Origin: Loripinus fragilis
Taxonomy: Eukaryota > Mollusca > Bivalvia > Lucinida > Lucinidae
NCBI GenBank assembly: GCA_964019695.1
Contig: OZ026514.1
Location: 8,990,751-9,054,750 of the forward strand
Reading direction: 5' to 3'
Length of the DNA stretch: 64,000 nt
Both the position numbers and the translations under genes were made by a program. The number at the start of each line of letters is the position of its first letter. Positions within the stretch are counted from its first letter, which is position 1. This document shows positions 11,627 to 22,955 of the stretch, piece by piece. Under the pieces are notes generated by a model. It was not told the origin of the DNA, made no database searches, and saw only the letters and a program-made list of their open reading frames with translations.

Positions 11627-12640
11627 CAGGTGTGGTACTTGATTGTATGGATTCCTAATCATTGCTGTGTTTCTTACTTTTGCATGCACACAAGAGCCGT
11701 ATGTTTGAGTAACCTACAACATTCGTTTGAATTTGAAATGTGAGTTTTATTTACACACTCATATCTACATGTAGAAGTCCGACTGAAAGCAGTCCAATCG
11801 AATACCAAACGCGTTTTACTCGTTGGCTTCACTGGAATGGTAGTACAAATATAGTTCCGACTGACTTATGTCGCAGCTGGTGAAGAAGTCACATTTGATC
11901 ATAGATATACATTGTCGACATTGATTAAAATAGTTTTTTCTGGATAGCGGTATCCTTTGGTCAAAGAAAAGAACGCCTCTTCTAAGCACCATTGTCTTTA
12001 AAAGGTGTTATCCCAGAAGCAAAATATGCCTAATGATCATGTTACATGTATTGCGTTTTCGTTCGATTCTTGAAACACACTACTTTTTATGGCCACAAAC
12101 CTGTAGCACCCAGGAGGCATATAACAAAATTAATACGCTAATTGGTTTAATTACCACTGAAGCGTCTGCCATGATGCCCACACCATTTGAGACTGCACAT
12201 GAATTTGGTAGTTAGTCTCGGACAGTAGAGAGAAATCAGGCAAGTCTGCGCATTCGCGCAGTTTCGCTATTGCATTCGTTACTCGCAGAACTCACTAGGT
12301 TGAGATTAAATATTAGACTAGATAACAACACATGTCGGTTAAACAATGATAACGCATATGCGACAAACCCATTATCGTACCTGTCGTTTTTACTCCTGAT
12401 ATTTAGACCATGCTGTTCAAAGACAAAACAAACCAGCACATGCAAATTGGGTGCTTATGGCAAAAGTGATCAGCGAAGTCTCGTAAGTCTCGCCAGAGTC
12501 TTTGCTGAACACTCACCAGAAGAGGGGCGTAGATGAATGATCAAGCTAACATTCTGGCCTCTAGCACCACTAAGTAGCTGCGCATGTAAGTTTAAAACTA
12601 TGACTTCAAGAATATGCGATAAGTACATTACCATGTCCAA

Positions 12641-13619
12641 TAGATTCAAATAAACATAGTAGTGGGATTATGCTTAATATAGTTAGTTTGTTGTGTTGAT
12701 GCGCCCAAGTCTACAATTTGATGATTTCTTCTCTTCATGGGTTAAACTAGTACTAAGCAGTGTGGATAACGTGTCTTGCTCAAGGGTACAACACAGAGAC
12801 TCCGGTGAGTCTGGAACTAGCGAACCTTCGATCCACAGTTTCTGTTTAAGATGTAAGACCATGCTATTTTCAAGAAACAGATTAACCAACAAGTAGGCGT
12901 TACAAATTTGGACGCAACGTGTAAGTTGTATAGCTATTTTATGGATCATCGCTGATCAGATTGCACGGGCGTGTAGGTTTGTCTGCGACTTTGATTGGTT
13001 GCACATACAACAAACCGCTTTCGCGTGACTTAATTTATTGACATCTGTGATTTTTATGCCGCTTTCTCATGACTTACGATTTTTGTGGCCGCCCCTCAAA
13101 TAATTGCTATTTTTGCAATTATTATAAATTGTTGCGTAAGAGCAATCACTACAGCATCTCGCGTTACCAGGTTTGCCTTAGGGAGTTAACAGAATACAAC
13201 GTGTGAATGATGTCGTGAGCACGAGTGTAACACGGTCTCTGTGTTACCAGGGCAACCATGATTAGTTTATTTTCAAGATATTTTCTTTCAAAACTTTCTA
13301 CTTGAAGAATATGTTATACAAATGGGAAATGAACTCCATGCTTATAAAGACTTTGTTAATGACACGTGGTCTTTTGAAAGGTAAAAGACCAAAATGAACA
13401 ACTTGCTAAAACACACACAACAACATTATCACCGGCAGCCACAATCACTTAGGGGTCAAATATACTGAAGTGAAAATAATGCAACGATTTTAAAAGGCTT
13501 CATTTTCTTCCAAACAATGGGATTCTTATGTAAAATGTTTGAAACGCTTTCCTGTTTTTTTAAAATTCTAACAGATTGCGAAAACAAACATAGAATAACG
13601 TCCATTTTGAATCGTGTAA
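12641..13619. other. mostly unannotated; one SINE-like relic at about 12740-12850 (minus)
   Basis: 'GTGTCTTGCTCAAGG' and the flanking 'GGGTTAAACTAGTACTAAGC' resemble the conserved body of the SINE family found complete at 38705-38903, in reverse orientation. The remainder is AT-rich and shows nothing that I recognise. Confidence 0.45.
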
Positions 13620-15740
13620 TTATTATCAAACACATGATCAGTGGCTGTGCGCAGCGAAAGTCTATGTTTTGGTTCCAGCAGATAAAGCTGCTAACAATGT
13701 TGTAGTTGTTTGACAATTGTATTATATTAATACTCTTAAGCGTGAGTTTGCGGACACTAATGCCTATAAACTGCGGCCTTCTTTGAGTGAAAGGGTGATT
13801 GTCGATGGGCATGGTTGTCATATTACCCTACATTACGGTGTCAAAGCTAAAGAAAATCAAGACAAAGTTCTTACGTTGTACTGGTTACCTAAACTCCATA
13901 AAATCATATAAAGCGATATGTATCGCTAATTCTAGTTTTTGTACGACAATAGAACTTTTTACATTGTTAACCTCGTGTTTTAAAATAAGGTATCAACTAC
14001 TGTGAAAAGGTATACGAGAGATGCGATAAAACCATAGTTTGGTCTATTAAAAATTCAGATAAAATATTAGATAAACTTAAAGCTAGATATTTCAATGCGA
14101 CCAGTTTGTCTACTTATGATTTTACTACTCTTTACACTACTTGACCTGATAATATTTAATTAAAAATAAACTTATTGATCTTATTGAAAGAACCTTCCAG
14201 TGTTAAGGCTCTCCTTACCTTGCATGAAAGGACAGAAATGCATTTTTTACTTTGGAAAAACCTAAACAATATCATGCATGGACATGTCAAAATGTATGTG
14301 ATGCGCTGACCTTTTTGTTGGACAACATTTTATTCGATTTGGCACCAAGCTGTAAAGATAAGTAATTGGGATTCCTATGGGCACTAATTGTGCTTCCCTG
14401 GATGCCGATTTATTCCTGTTATGTTATGAGAGGGACTTAATGAAGTCTCTTTCTGATTAAAAGCAGGCTGATGTTATTGATACGTTTAATACTACATCCA
14501 GATATATGGACGATATTTTAAACATTAATAATGTTTATTTTGACAATATTGTAAGTCAAATATACCCTTCAGAGCTTCAACATAATAAAGCCAATGTCTC
14601 TGATACAGAAGCCACATTTTTAGACTTGCATTTGTCTTTTTCTTATGATATTGTCTCTACCAAAATTTATGATAAACGTGACGACTTTGATTTTGAAATT
14701 GTCAATTTACCATTTTTAGATGGTGATGTTCCTCGCTCTACATCCTTTTTTATAGACGATAATATGATTTGATATTGAAATTCCAAGTTGGACAATCTCT
14801 CTTGCGCCAAGGGCTTTCAGTATCTGAATTCTATAATTACTTGGTGTATAAATTGAAGAAGATTGTTGGCTCTAATCATTTTTAGCGCAGAGCATTAAAA
14901 TAATTTCCCATTATGAAAAGATTGGCTATAATATTAATGTATTGCAACAGACTGCATGCTTGGTGGTCAACCCAATCACGGTTGGCAGCTTTGCTTTCCT
15001 CTTTAATCGCACAACGGTGGGTTGGTCATCAGACTCTATGACGGTTCCGACTTAAATACTTATCTATTGATGAGATAGTAGGGGCCTGATGCTTTGGCTG
15101 TTTGTCTGGCCCACAGGGGTTTACCAGTTGGATTTCTTTTGCTCCGGCGTTTAGTTTTATTTACTGTTGAGTCCTTATCTTTGCTTTATCTCCTTTTTAT
15201 ATCTTGATTTATATGTTCTAGGAGATGATGCATTGATAAGTTAGGGGTCATTTATGCAAACCAAATATCTACGTGTCTTGATCCACACCTGAATTAAGGG
15301 TGAGGTTGGCGCCATGAAACAAGTTTAAACCCTCCAGTATTTTTTTTTTACTGACAGTTCCAAGGTGGTACTTCTTTTGTGGATGTTTATGTTTTTCTGT
15401 CTTGTGTTTATTATGCCTTTGTGTGCGTATGTTTATTTGTACCTTGTAGTCACCTGCTAGAAAAGGACTGACCTCTTGGTGCTCATTTGTGGTGTCTAAC
15501 TCTGAGTTTGCATTTTCCCATTTGTATCCTTTGTAAGGTGTGGTACTTGATTGTATCGATTCCTGATCTTTACACCCTTACTTATTTTAAATTTGTGTCA
15601 AATCAAACCTTAATTATTATTCATTCAGGGTCTGCTCTAACTGAAGTAATCCATTTTAAAAAAAAACTTCTTGTGGCTCTTCCATGGGTAGTAACCAGTA
15701 CTGGGCTGGTAGGGTTTATGGTTTGTGTGTGTTTTTTATG
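13620..15740 (+). pseudogene. Penelope-like reverse transcriptase element, decayed
   Basis: Fragments in several frames encode one reverse transcriptase. In order: 'VLVPADKAANNVVVV' (13655), 'TLYWLPKLHKI' (13875), 'STYDFTTLYTT' (14105), 'GIPMGTNCASLDADLFLLC' (14368), and the catalytic 'RYMDDIL' (14500) followed by 'SDTEATFLDL' and 'IYDKRDDFDF'. One in-frame TAA separates the last two blocks, and frameshifts break the rest. Frames after 14770 are poor, and 15060-15740 is treated as the 3' region. It recurs at 7556 and 21985. The TNCA/YxDD pattern and spacing suggest a Penelope-like element. I see no GIY-YIG endonuclease, so another RT class remains possible. Confidence 0.65.
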
Positions 15741-16836
15741 ATTGGAGCACCCGAAGGCTCAACGAAAGTAGTTTTATGGAGAAGCCTGGAATCGTAATTT
15801 AATGATAGTCATCACATAAAGAAAAAATTAATAGGTATACAGAATAATACGCCAGTACTTATCATTTAATCATATTCATAATAAAAATTTTTTTAGATAG
15901 TTTTACTGGCCAGCAAAACGAACATACACCTATCCTATGTTATAAGAATGTTTCAAAGAAGTAATGGAGCGCACAACTCTTTCCGATTAAAGTTCATTAA
16001 AAATAACTCATAATAAGCAGGAAGACTGAGCAACCATTATTTCACGCAAAATACAGTCTTGACCGGATATGTATGCCTAAAGATTACTATCACAATATCT
16101 CAAAGATACAAACAAAGTGTTTTCAAGGGAGATAATTCAAACAAAAATTAAAGGGGAACAACATTACTTGCACACGACTCATCGTCATGACTTGAAATAT
16201 ATGCCTTACTTATGTAATGAAAATTTCTGGAAGTGTATAAAAGGTTTGGAGTGAACAAGCTACCATCTATAGACGGACAGGCTCATGGACAGACAGAGAG
16301 ACAGGTGAACGCCAGGCTGATTGCTATATGTGGTCAAGAGATAAAAAAAAATTCGACTCAGAACTGACCAACTAGAACAATTTACATTGTACATTAAATT
16401 GTGAGGTGAGCCTAGATCGGTATATTTTCCCGTAACCAAATTCCCTTAACGTAAGGATATGCTAACTGTTGGAAAAAATCCGCCCAAAAAGCTGTTAGAC
16501 ATCTTCAGCCAACTTTAGGGAAATACGAAATAGCTATGTCACAATGGCCTTGCATTAATGTAACTTTATTTCATTCTAAATCTGAGCGAATAGAGACACC
16601 TGATTCTCCGAGGCAATCAACACACTTGAAAATGAATGATAGTCAAATGAAATGATGCACTTAGTTCAGTTTCAATTTCATTATACACGTAAATGAATGA
16701 TGAATGAGTTAGCGTGTTTGCACGAATCGCATTGTGCTATTTTTATCTGGAAATTGTCTCAGTGATATTTACCTCAGCAATGCTATAAGATTAAAAAAAC
16801 ACATGCACAGAGCAGTCCCTTTATAACATTATTTTT
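15741..16836. other. no gene recognised
   Basis: This is AT-rich sequence. The part around 16130-16330 ('GACAGGCTCATGGACAGACAGAGAGACAGGTG') resembles a dispersed molluscan-type repeat, but only one copy is visible here. No coding frame or clear terminal repeats were found. Confidence 0.4.
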
Positions 16837-17137
16837 CATAAACGGATCCAAAGGGGGGGGGGGGGGGGGGGGCAGGGGGTCTGGAGCCCCCTGAAAAATC
16901 ACAAAAATATAGGGTTTCTTTGCAATACTGGTCCAGATCCCCTGAAAATCACAAAACTACCAAGCCAGTATTCAATGTTGGGCCAACATCAGCATTTAAT
17001 GGCGTTTTGCTGGTGGGCCGATGATGGCTCGCGTTTAGTGGTGTTTTGGATCCATCCTCCCTACACCAACTAAAAAAAACAAAAAAAATCTGTCAGAATT
17101 AGATCCCCCCTGACAAAACTTTCTGGATCCGCTCATG
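16837..17137. mobile_element. poly-G inverted-repeat element, copy 1
   Basis: The ends CATAAACGGATCCA and TGGATCCGCTCATG are imperfect inverted repeats. A run of about 20 Gs follows the left end. The interior phrases 'CTGAAAAATCACAAAA', 'GGGCCGATGATGG' and 'CTGACAAAACTTTCTGGATC' recur at 19762, 24950, 40350 and, reversed, 41781. The flanking 5-mers TTTTT and TGTTT could be a decayed target duplication. It is non-coding. Confidence 0.65.
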
Positions 17138-18073
17138 TGTTTGGGGTCCAGGTATGAACTATGTTAAAAGCATATCGTACTATAAAGGGACCATTTTACA
17201 AAGGAATTATTGGAAAATAACACCATAGATGGTAATTTTCCTATTATTCCATTGTAAAATGTCACGGTACTAAAAATAGGGACCAACAACACGAGCATGT
17301 TGTTTCCAGGGGATGTGGTGTGTTATAAAGGGTATGTTCTGTATCTCTTCAAAGTAGATTAATAGACATATACATGATATAGATACCACTGGAGAGAGTG
17401 AGTAGGGCATGTGAGTCATAGCTTTACATCATATTCACAATTATGGCTGAGCGCACAGTCCTTCAGAAACGCATTTTCTACGATTCAACGCATTTTGTAC
17501 GGTATCGTTGTCGTGAAAATAATTTGTTTTCTGTCTTTTGAAAACAAATATAGGATATCCCTTAACAGCTATGACGTATTTTCATATCCTCGCCATCAAT
17601 AACATTCGTTCTATTATAGCTCTTTTCGCTAGGTGTGTTAATCCCTTGTTGTCGTATAAGAGGCTTTCCGCTGAATGTTAATAAGACAGAATCCGATATA
17701 TCCAGCAATGTCTATCAGAATAATACATCAAATAGAACTGAAATAGTAGTCGAAAGAAGCTCATTAAATCATAGTTGTTTTCCAAGATATGTGTTTCTTC
17801 TCAAGGTTTCAAACGTTGAGATTGGCTTCAATGCATTTCACTGGCACAACCCTTACAGAATGAATTTAACTTGTCACAGGATAGCGTAGCCCACTTTATG
17901 GTCAGATTCTGAACCACTTGTGTGTTTGTTTTAATGCATATTAAAAATAGAATTCCTTAGAAGGTGGTGTTACACCTGCGTGGGTAAAGACTGATTAATG
18001 TTAAAGTCATGAAAAGTATATCTGGTCACAGTGCGTGCTTGAAGAGTATGCACAGGACAAGTTTTATAAATGT
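17138..18073. other. no gene recognised
   Basis: Two short plus-strand open frames (17411-17602, 17635-17889) show no domain and no splice context. I see nothing else. Confidence 0.4.
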
Positions 18074-18176
18074 AATAGTTATACCATGGGTTGTCCGCCT
18101 GTGCGTGGAGATAATCCACGAACTTTAGCGAGTGGATTTTCTTACATACAGGTGGACAACCCATGGTATTACTATT
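18074..18176. repeat. hairpin with 29-bp arms
   Basis: The arms at 18074-18102 and 18148-18176 are near-perfect reverse complements (ATACCATGGGTTGTCC with its partner GGACAACCCATGGTAT), with a 45-base loop. A transcript of either strand would form a stable stem. No target duplication is evident. Confidence 0.8.
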
Positions 18177-18610
18177 TTATACCACCTACATCAGTGTAGA
18201 CCTTGCACATCATGAGATATTTTGTGCAAAAGTTGGTAAGGGTGGTATAAGCAAGGTTGTGTAATCCACAGCTAGCATTGTTGTAAACAAGCCTGGATGT
18301 TACCGAACTGCACCATCTGGCAAACCCATTAACTTTGATTTAATTGCTATATCTTAGCTGTGCAAGTGAGTAAAAAACAAACTTTTAAGACATGTCATAA
18401 TTGCATTATTTCTCAGGCTAAGATCAGATAGTTTTTCTTGCATTTAGCTGTGTATAAACAGCACACTGAAACTCAAGACTTAATGTTGACAAAAATAATA
18501 AGTTGTCCAGAGCGTTAGATCAGTGGAGCTTGAAAAGTAGGCACAAGAAAGTAGTTTTTACCTGTAAAGATTTGCAGTGTTTGTGAATTCATCTATGAGA
18601 ATTTACAATA
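18177..18610. other. no gene recognised
   Basis: AT-rich sequence in which I see no repeat or coding signal. Confidence 0.4.
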
Positions 18611-18813
18611 CAGTAAAATCTGTCTTAAGCGGCCACTCAAAAAGAAGACCACAATTGGTTTTCAAGCCCGATTATTGCTTCATGCAGGTCAAACGTATTG
18701 CAGAATGTTCCAAGAGAGCATTCTGCAATACTTTTCACGTTCATTAAGCTACCGTCTGTCATTAAGATCTTTGTTTTGTCATCTTTGAGTGGCCGCTTAA
18801 GACATGTTTAATG
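18611..18813. mobile_element. pogo/mariner-like MITE, copy 1
   Basis: The left end CAGTAAAATCTGTCTTAAG and the complement of the right end CATTAAACATGTCTTAAG share the inner block GCGGCCACTCAAA. It is preceded by TA (18609-18610); the right flank is TT. A second copy at 43550-43720 has TA on both sides and shares the internal 'GCATTCTGCAATACTTTT'. TA targets and CAGTAAA-type ends fit a Tc1/mariner-pogo derived MITE. Confidence 0.7.
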
Positions 18814-19761
18814 TTTATGTAAATTCCTGCTTAGTTGTATTAACTGCGTTGTACTAGGTGTGGTATCAAGGTGGTGTTTATACCCATGATTGACATGTTT
18901 ATGTTTTGTTAAGTAATTTTAGTACGAACCTCTTATTGTTACATAAAAGGCATGATGATGAGTATGTCAATTCTGATTGGAGGTTTTAAGACCTTTGAAA
19001 GGTCGCATTGAATTAATTTACTTTGTTAAGTCGTATTGCATCAACAAAATAAATAGATTATGCCACTTTTGGCATTGATTGGCAGGATTTGGTATACCTC
19101 CGAGTATCTGACCTTTGAGAAATTGTGTAGTTAGCGGGACTAGGAGTTACTGTGGTATTATCCTATTGGTTGATATAAAAAAATCATACATCAGAAGAGG
19201 GCGTTTTATTGATAATTTGAAATACAATTGGTTAGTGATTATGTCATTAGATGGCGACAAGTTCCGTTTCTGTCACGTGTTAATAATGTATATAAGGTGA
19301 AACCCAGTGTGAAAGATTTAAAGATATGGATTTATATTGAATTTAGAATAGTTTCGTAATTGCTAAGAAGATTTGATAAATTGAAATGTATGTTTAATCT
19401 TTTTACCGATTTATCTGTTTTCCAGATTATTTACAAGTAATTCATACAAAAATGTTGATTCATTGTAAAGAAAGTAAAGGTAAACATAGGGCATCATTTG
19501 AGCCAATTGGTTGTGGGTCTCATGTTCCAAATAATGCATCCCAAGTATCAAGACCATCTGCCTTATGCTTGAGGCAGGTTATATGAGCAATCATGTTACA
19601 TTGACCATGGCCGTGCAAAGAACTTTCCTTTCTGTAGTATCAGAAAAAGCTTTGAAAATATGTTAGTTAATGTTAACACAGTTATTAGGTGGAAGGATTA
19701 CCATTTATATTGGTTTACACTTAAACTTACATTCAGATAAACATATACCATATACCATGCA
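18814..19761. other. no gene recognised
   Basis: One 61-codon open frame lies at 19115-19300 without a domain. No further structure was noticed. Confidence 0.4.
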
Positions 19762-20080
19762 TGGATCCAGAGGGGGGGGGGATAAATGGAAAATCTCAAA
19801 ACCATAGGTTTTCTTAAGAATGCTTGTCCATACCCCCTGGAAAATCACAAAGTTACTAGCATTCAATGTTGGACAGTCATCGACCCACCAGCCATGCTGG
19901 TGGGTCGATGATGGTCCAACTAGTGGGGCAAAAATGACCCACTTTTAGGAATAATGGTACCGGCTCCATCGAGAAACAAATTACAAATGAGACCTCTTCC
20001 TCATCCCTCTGTAAATTTATGAAAAAAATGTTGTCAGAGCTCGATGCCCCTTACTCCCCCCGACGAAACTTTCTTGATTG
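19762..20080. mobile_element. poly-G inverted-repeat element, copy 2
   Basis: It begins ATGGATCCAGAGGGGGG and carries the family phrases 'CCTGGAAAATCACAAAG' and 'GTGGGTCGATGATGG'. The right end (ACGAAACTTTCTTGATTGGC) is degenerate. The interior contains a small extra palindrome, CCCACCAGCcatGCTGGTGGG. Confidence 0.6.
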
Positions 20081-20374
20081 GCGCTTGTATAAGACTGTGA
20101 TTATAATGACTTTGATCTTAATAGTCGGCCAGAATTCTCCACCTAAGAGTCAAGTGATCATAAAATTTGCTTTTGTCGTCAATAAGGACAAGGACAATCG
20201 AGTGAACTACTGTTAATTTCTATGATACACAGGATTTTCAAAATGTATGCTATTATCTTAGACTATTTGGTTTAAATTTACTGTTAATAATAAGCTAGAC
20301 TAACAGATTACTGGTTACAGCAAGGTCGCGATGACAATGTTTGTGTTGGAGAAACGCAGATATAATGTCAGTCG
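20081..20374. other. no gene recognised
   Basis: Short AT-rich gap with nothing that I can support. Confidence 0.4.
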
Positions 20375-20600
20375 CTATTGTCGTGCCAACCAAGAATGAC
20401 AGTGACGTTTGTTTTGTTTGCAATTGCTAAGTAAAACATAAACTTGTACACATCACTTGAGCCAACGCGAATCGAAAGATGACTTGTGTATCAATCCTGC
20501 GGATAGGATTAATACACAAGTCATCTATCAATTATACGTCCCTGGTAGTTTTGTATACAAAACATGACATCACTGTCACTCTTGGCTGGCATGACAGTAG
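20375..20600. mobile_element. palindromic MITE (TGTCACTC family), complete copy
   Basis: The terminal inverted repeats are CTATTGTCGTGCCAACCAAG and the complement of CTTGGCTGGCATGACAGTAG. A second palindrome sits inside: GACTTGTGTATCAATCC...GGATTAATACACAAGTC (20478-20525). The same two-level palindrome occurs at 22956-23188, and a half copy lies at 870-956. No clear target duplication and no coding capacity. Confidence 0.75.
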
Positions 20601-20725
20601 TTGATACTTCTACAATGTTGCAACAGATTGTTAACTCTTCTTATTTATGATTTTGTCGTCTGCCGAGTTGTTTTCAAAATATTTTTTTTCGAAAAATTCC
20701 ACTAGGATTACCATCAGAGTGGCTA

Positions 20726-20785
20726 ATTGTTTGGATCCAGGTCAGACCAACGTTATGTTGGGCCTGATCCTGATCCAAACTGTTT
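20726..20785. repeat. GGATCC hairpin repeat, copy A
   Basis: The near-palindrome TTGGATCCAGGTCAG...CCTGATCCTGATCCAA has a short loop. Related copies are at 22165, 44084, 44461 and 49665. All keep the complementary arms while the loop varies. Confidence 0.7.
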
Positions 20786-21984
20786 ATAAAGGTCATCAGG
20801 CTACTTTTAGGTCAAAAGTAAAAGAAATGTATCTAATCGAGAATTTCTAGGTAGACTTACGCTCGTACGTCATAATTGTTTAAAAATAACATTTCAGTAT
20901 ACACAAGGATGTTCAGAACTAAATTGTCGTTTTTTGTCCTTATAAGCCTGAGTAAAGTTTGTTTTTAATAAAAGATATCTTATTAGAAAATGAGACAAAG
21001 CAGTAAAGAGAGTAGAGAAATCTTAATTGAGCCGCGACATGAGATTTCCAACAATGTGGTATGTGCGACCAGAAAAAGGCTCAGATTAGCCTGCGCATAT
21101 GTGCAGTCTGGTCAGAGCCTTTGCTAGTCGCTTGATTTTTCGATGACTGTTAAGCCACTGACCGAACATGATTTGGTGTTTCTAAGCTTAACAGGAGGCT
21201 GCACATGGTCATCTGAGTCTGCACTTGCCATAACGACTTATTGTTGGAAACAACATGTTGCGGCTCATTTGTAGACATATATAGTTTCTGAGATATCAAT
21301 GCATTTATGAACTGGAGAGGGTAAGGCATATTCCCTGGGTGATCCCTGGTTGACATCACTGAATGCACCATAACATTTCTACTCAAAAACAAGTTTTGCA
21401 TCAGTCATAAACGTGTATGTTTTTATTGGTCGAAACAATTGAAACTTATAAGCATAGGGGTTGTGAACCTTCAAAAACACTTTTTTTTAAACTCCTACTG
21501 ATTAAAAAGTCAGTAATGAGAGAAACAGAATGCCAAAGGTCCCGCCAAAAAACTCAAAATAGTTTCCAAGTTATGGAGGTTTTAAATTTTAATTAGATGA
21601 AAATATGCGAGAGGCTCATATGACGTCATTTGGGCTTTTTTAAATATTAAATTTAAAATATTTCATTTATTTTAACATTATTTAATATTTTATTTTCTGA
21701 AAATGATTCAATATGATAAAATACAACACTTGCATATAAAAGAATAATTGTGCTGTTTTAATTGCTTAGAAATCACACTACATAAAATATGACATTTTGA
21801 AAAAATCATCTCTAAACTATAATGTGTGCGGGGCTTATATGCTAATTTGCATAGTTTTAAAACATATATAACTTTTGACCCGGTTGGAATTTTAAAATGG
21901 GGTTTTCAGCATTTTGGTTTTCTCATCGCTGTCATTTAAATCATGAAGAGTTTCAAATATGTTTTTGAAGATTCACAAGACCTT
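20786..21984. other. no gene recognised
   Basis: AT-rich, including a very AT-rich block around 21590-21760. A minus-strand frame at 21150-21401 has no domain. No further element was identified. Confidence 0.4.
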
Positions 21985-22140
21985 TAAGCCCTCCAGTAAT
22001 TTTCGTACTGACCGTTTCAAGGCAATACTTCTTTTGTGGATCCTTTTTCATGCTTGTATTTGTCATACTGTGTTGTCTGTTCCTGGAAGCCTTGTGGTCA
22101 TCTGCCTAGAAAGGATTGGTCTCTTGTGCCCGATGTTTTC
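21985..22140 (+). mobile_element. Penelope-like element, short 3' fragment
   Basis: It aligns by eye with 15330-15490 and 7745-7900. Shared blocks are 'TTTAAGCCCTCCAGTA', 'TACTTCTTTTGTGGATC' and 'GTCATCTGCCTAGAAA'. It is the third copy of this 3' region in the window. No coding part remains. Confidence 0.6.
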
Positions 22141-22164
22141 TTGTGTTTTCTGATAGTAACTTTA

Positions 22165-22230
22165 GCAAACAGATTGGACCCAGACCAGGCCCGACCTTCT
22201 TGTCGGCCTGATCTGGTTTCAAACTGTTTG
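22165..22230. repeat. GGATCC hairpin repeat, copy B
   Basis: GCAAACAGATTGGACCCAGA pairs with the complementary TCTGGTTTCAAACTGTTTG across the loop 'CCCGACCTTCTTGTCGG'. It belongs to the same family as 20726 and 44084. Confidence 0.7.
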
Positions 22231-22327
22231 ACACTCTGATGGTATTCCTGAAAGATTTTTTCGAAACAGTTGAGTTTGACAAAAATCAGCAGACAACAAG
22301 AAATCATGAAAAATTAGACTCACTAAC

Positions 22328-22750
22328 CTGCCAATAATTCATCTGTATCATCATATCGTCCTGAACTAGCATTTGATCCTTTTCGACTGCTTTTACTACT
22401 GCCAGAACTGCGTCTGGAAGTACATTCAGACAGAAGCGAAGTTCGTCTGCTACACATGCTACTGCCTGAGCCGCGTCTATCAGAAGACGCTAAAGAAGTT
22501 CGTCTGCTACTTAAGCTGCTTCCTGAGCCTCTACGATCAGCTTCGTTGGAAGCTATAGAAGTCCGTCTGCTACTTAAACTTTCTGCACTACAACGACGTA
22601 AATAATCCGAAGCGTATGATTGACGTCTGCTTCCATAATCCACGAATATCTGAGGCACAACAAACTTTGTTTGTTCCTGTTTCTTGTTTTGTAAAGGTCC
22701 AAGAACTAAACTTCTTTTGTCTTCTGCCTTTTCTGCTTTTCTTACACCAG
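22328..22750 (-). CDS. candidate internal coding exon, Ser/Arg-rich with tandem R-R-x-S/T motifs
   Basis: On the minus strand an open stretch of 423 nt (141 codons' worth) is bounded by a good acceptor (TTGATATTTCAG before 22750) and a good donor (GGCAG|GTTAGTG at 22328/22327). Both junctions are phase 1, so the exon is symmetric and could be skipped without a frameshift. The N-terminal third is Lys/Glu-rich ('RKAEKAEDKRS'), followed by 'VVPQIFVDYGSRRQS'. A repeated tract then holds SRRQS, three SRRTS, two DRRGS, SRRSS and SRKGS, all fitting the basophilic-kinase (PKA-type) consensus. It ends acidic ('YDDTDELL'). The family is not recognised. Phase-1 symmetric exons and RRxS clusters occur in giant muscle Ig/Fn proteins such as twitchin, but that is a guess. 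No neighbouring exon was identified. Confidence 0.6.
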
Positions 22751-22955
22751 CTGAAATATCAATATAGCCAAAATATAGAAAACGTCTAACACTTTTCTCT
22801 TTATGTTTTCAAGAAAATGTAGGCTTTTAATGCTGCAGGTCACAATAGCAAAACGGGAATACCCTGATCAGGCGGCTATTCTATGTCGGCGCTGTTTGAC
22901 TACGCCTTTTTGGCAGGCAACTAGTGTTAGAAATTTTAGAGCCTTGGCGTTCACG

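Larger units (their letters stand above)
7556..11690 (+). mobile_element. Penelope-like element, 3' fragment split by an L1 insertion
   Basis: 7556-7963 matches 15134-15550, the 3' region of the longer copy downstream. Shared landmarks are 'ATATGTTCTAGGAGATGATG', 'GTACTTCTTTTGTGGAT' and 'GACCTCTTGG'. The match resumes at 11627-11675 ('GGTGTGGTACTTGATTGTAT'), so an L1 interrupts a single copy. The left arm of the large inverted repeat lacks this block, so it went in after the arms were duplicated, or was lost from the left arm. Only non-coding 3' sequence is present. Confidence 0.7.
5475..12640. repeat. right arm of the ~11.7 kb inverted repeat, with nested insertions
   Basis: This is the reverse-complement partner of 960-3990. 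Its pairing segments are about 5475-7548 and 11690-12640. The 4.1 kb between them is a nested transposon stack absent from the left arm. Short landmark pairs include 'TTAACATTTG' with its complement at 2747 and 6776, and 'GGCCTCTAGCACC' at 12557 with its complement near 1045. Confidence 0.85.
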
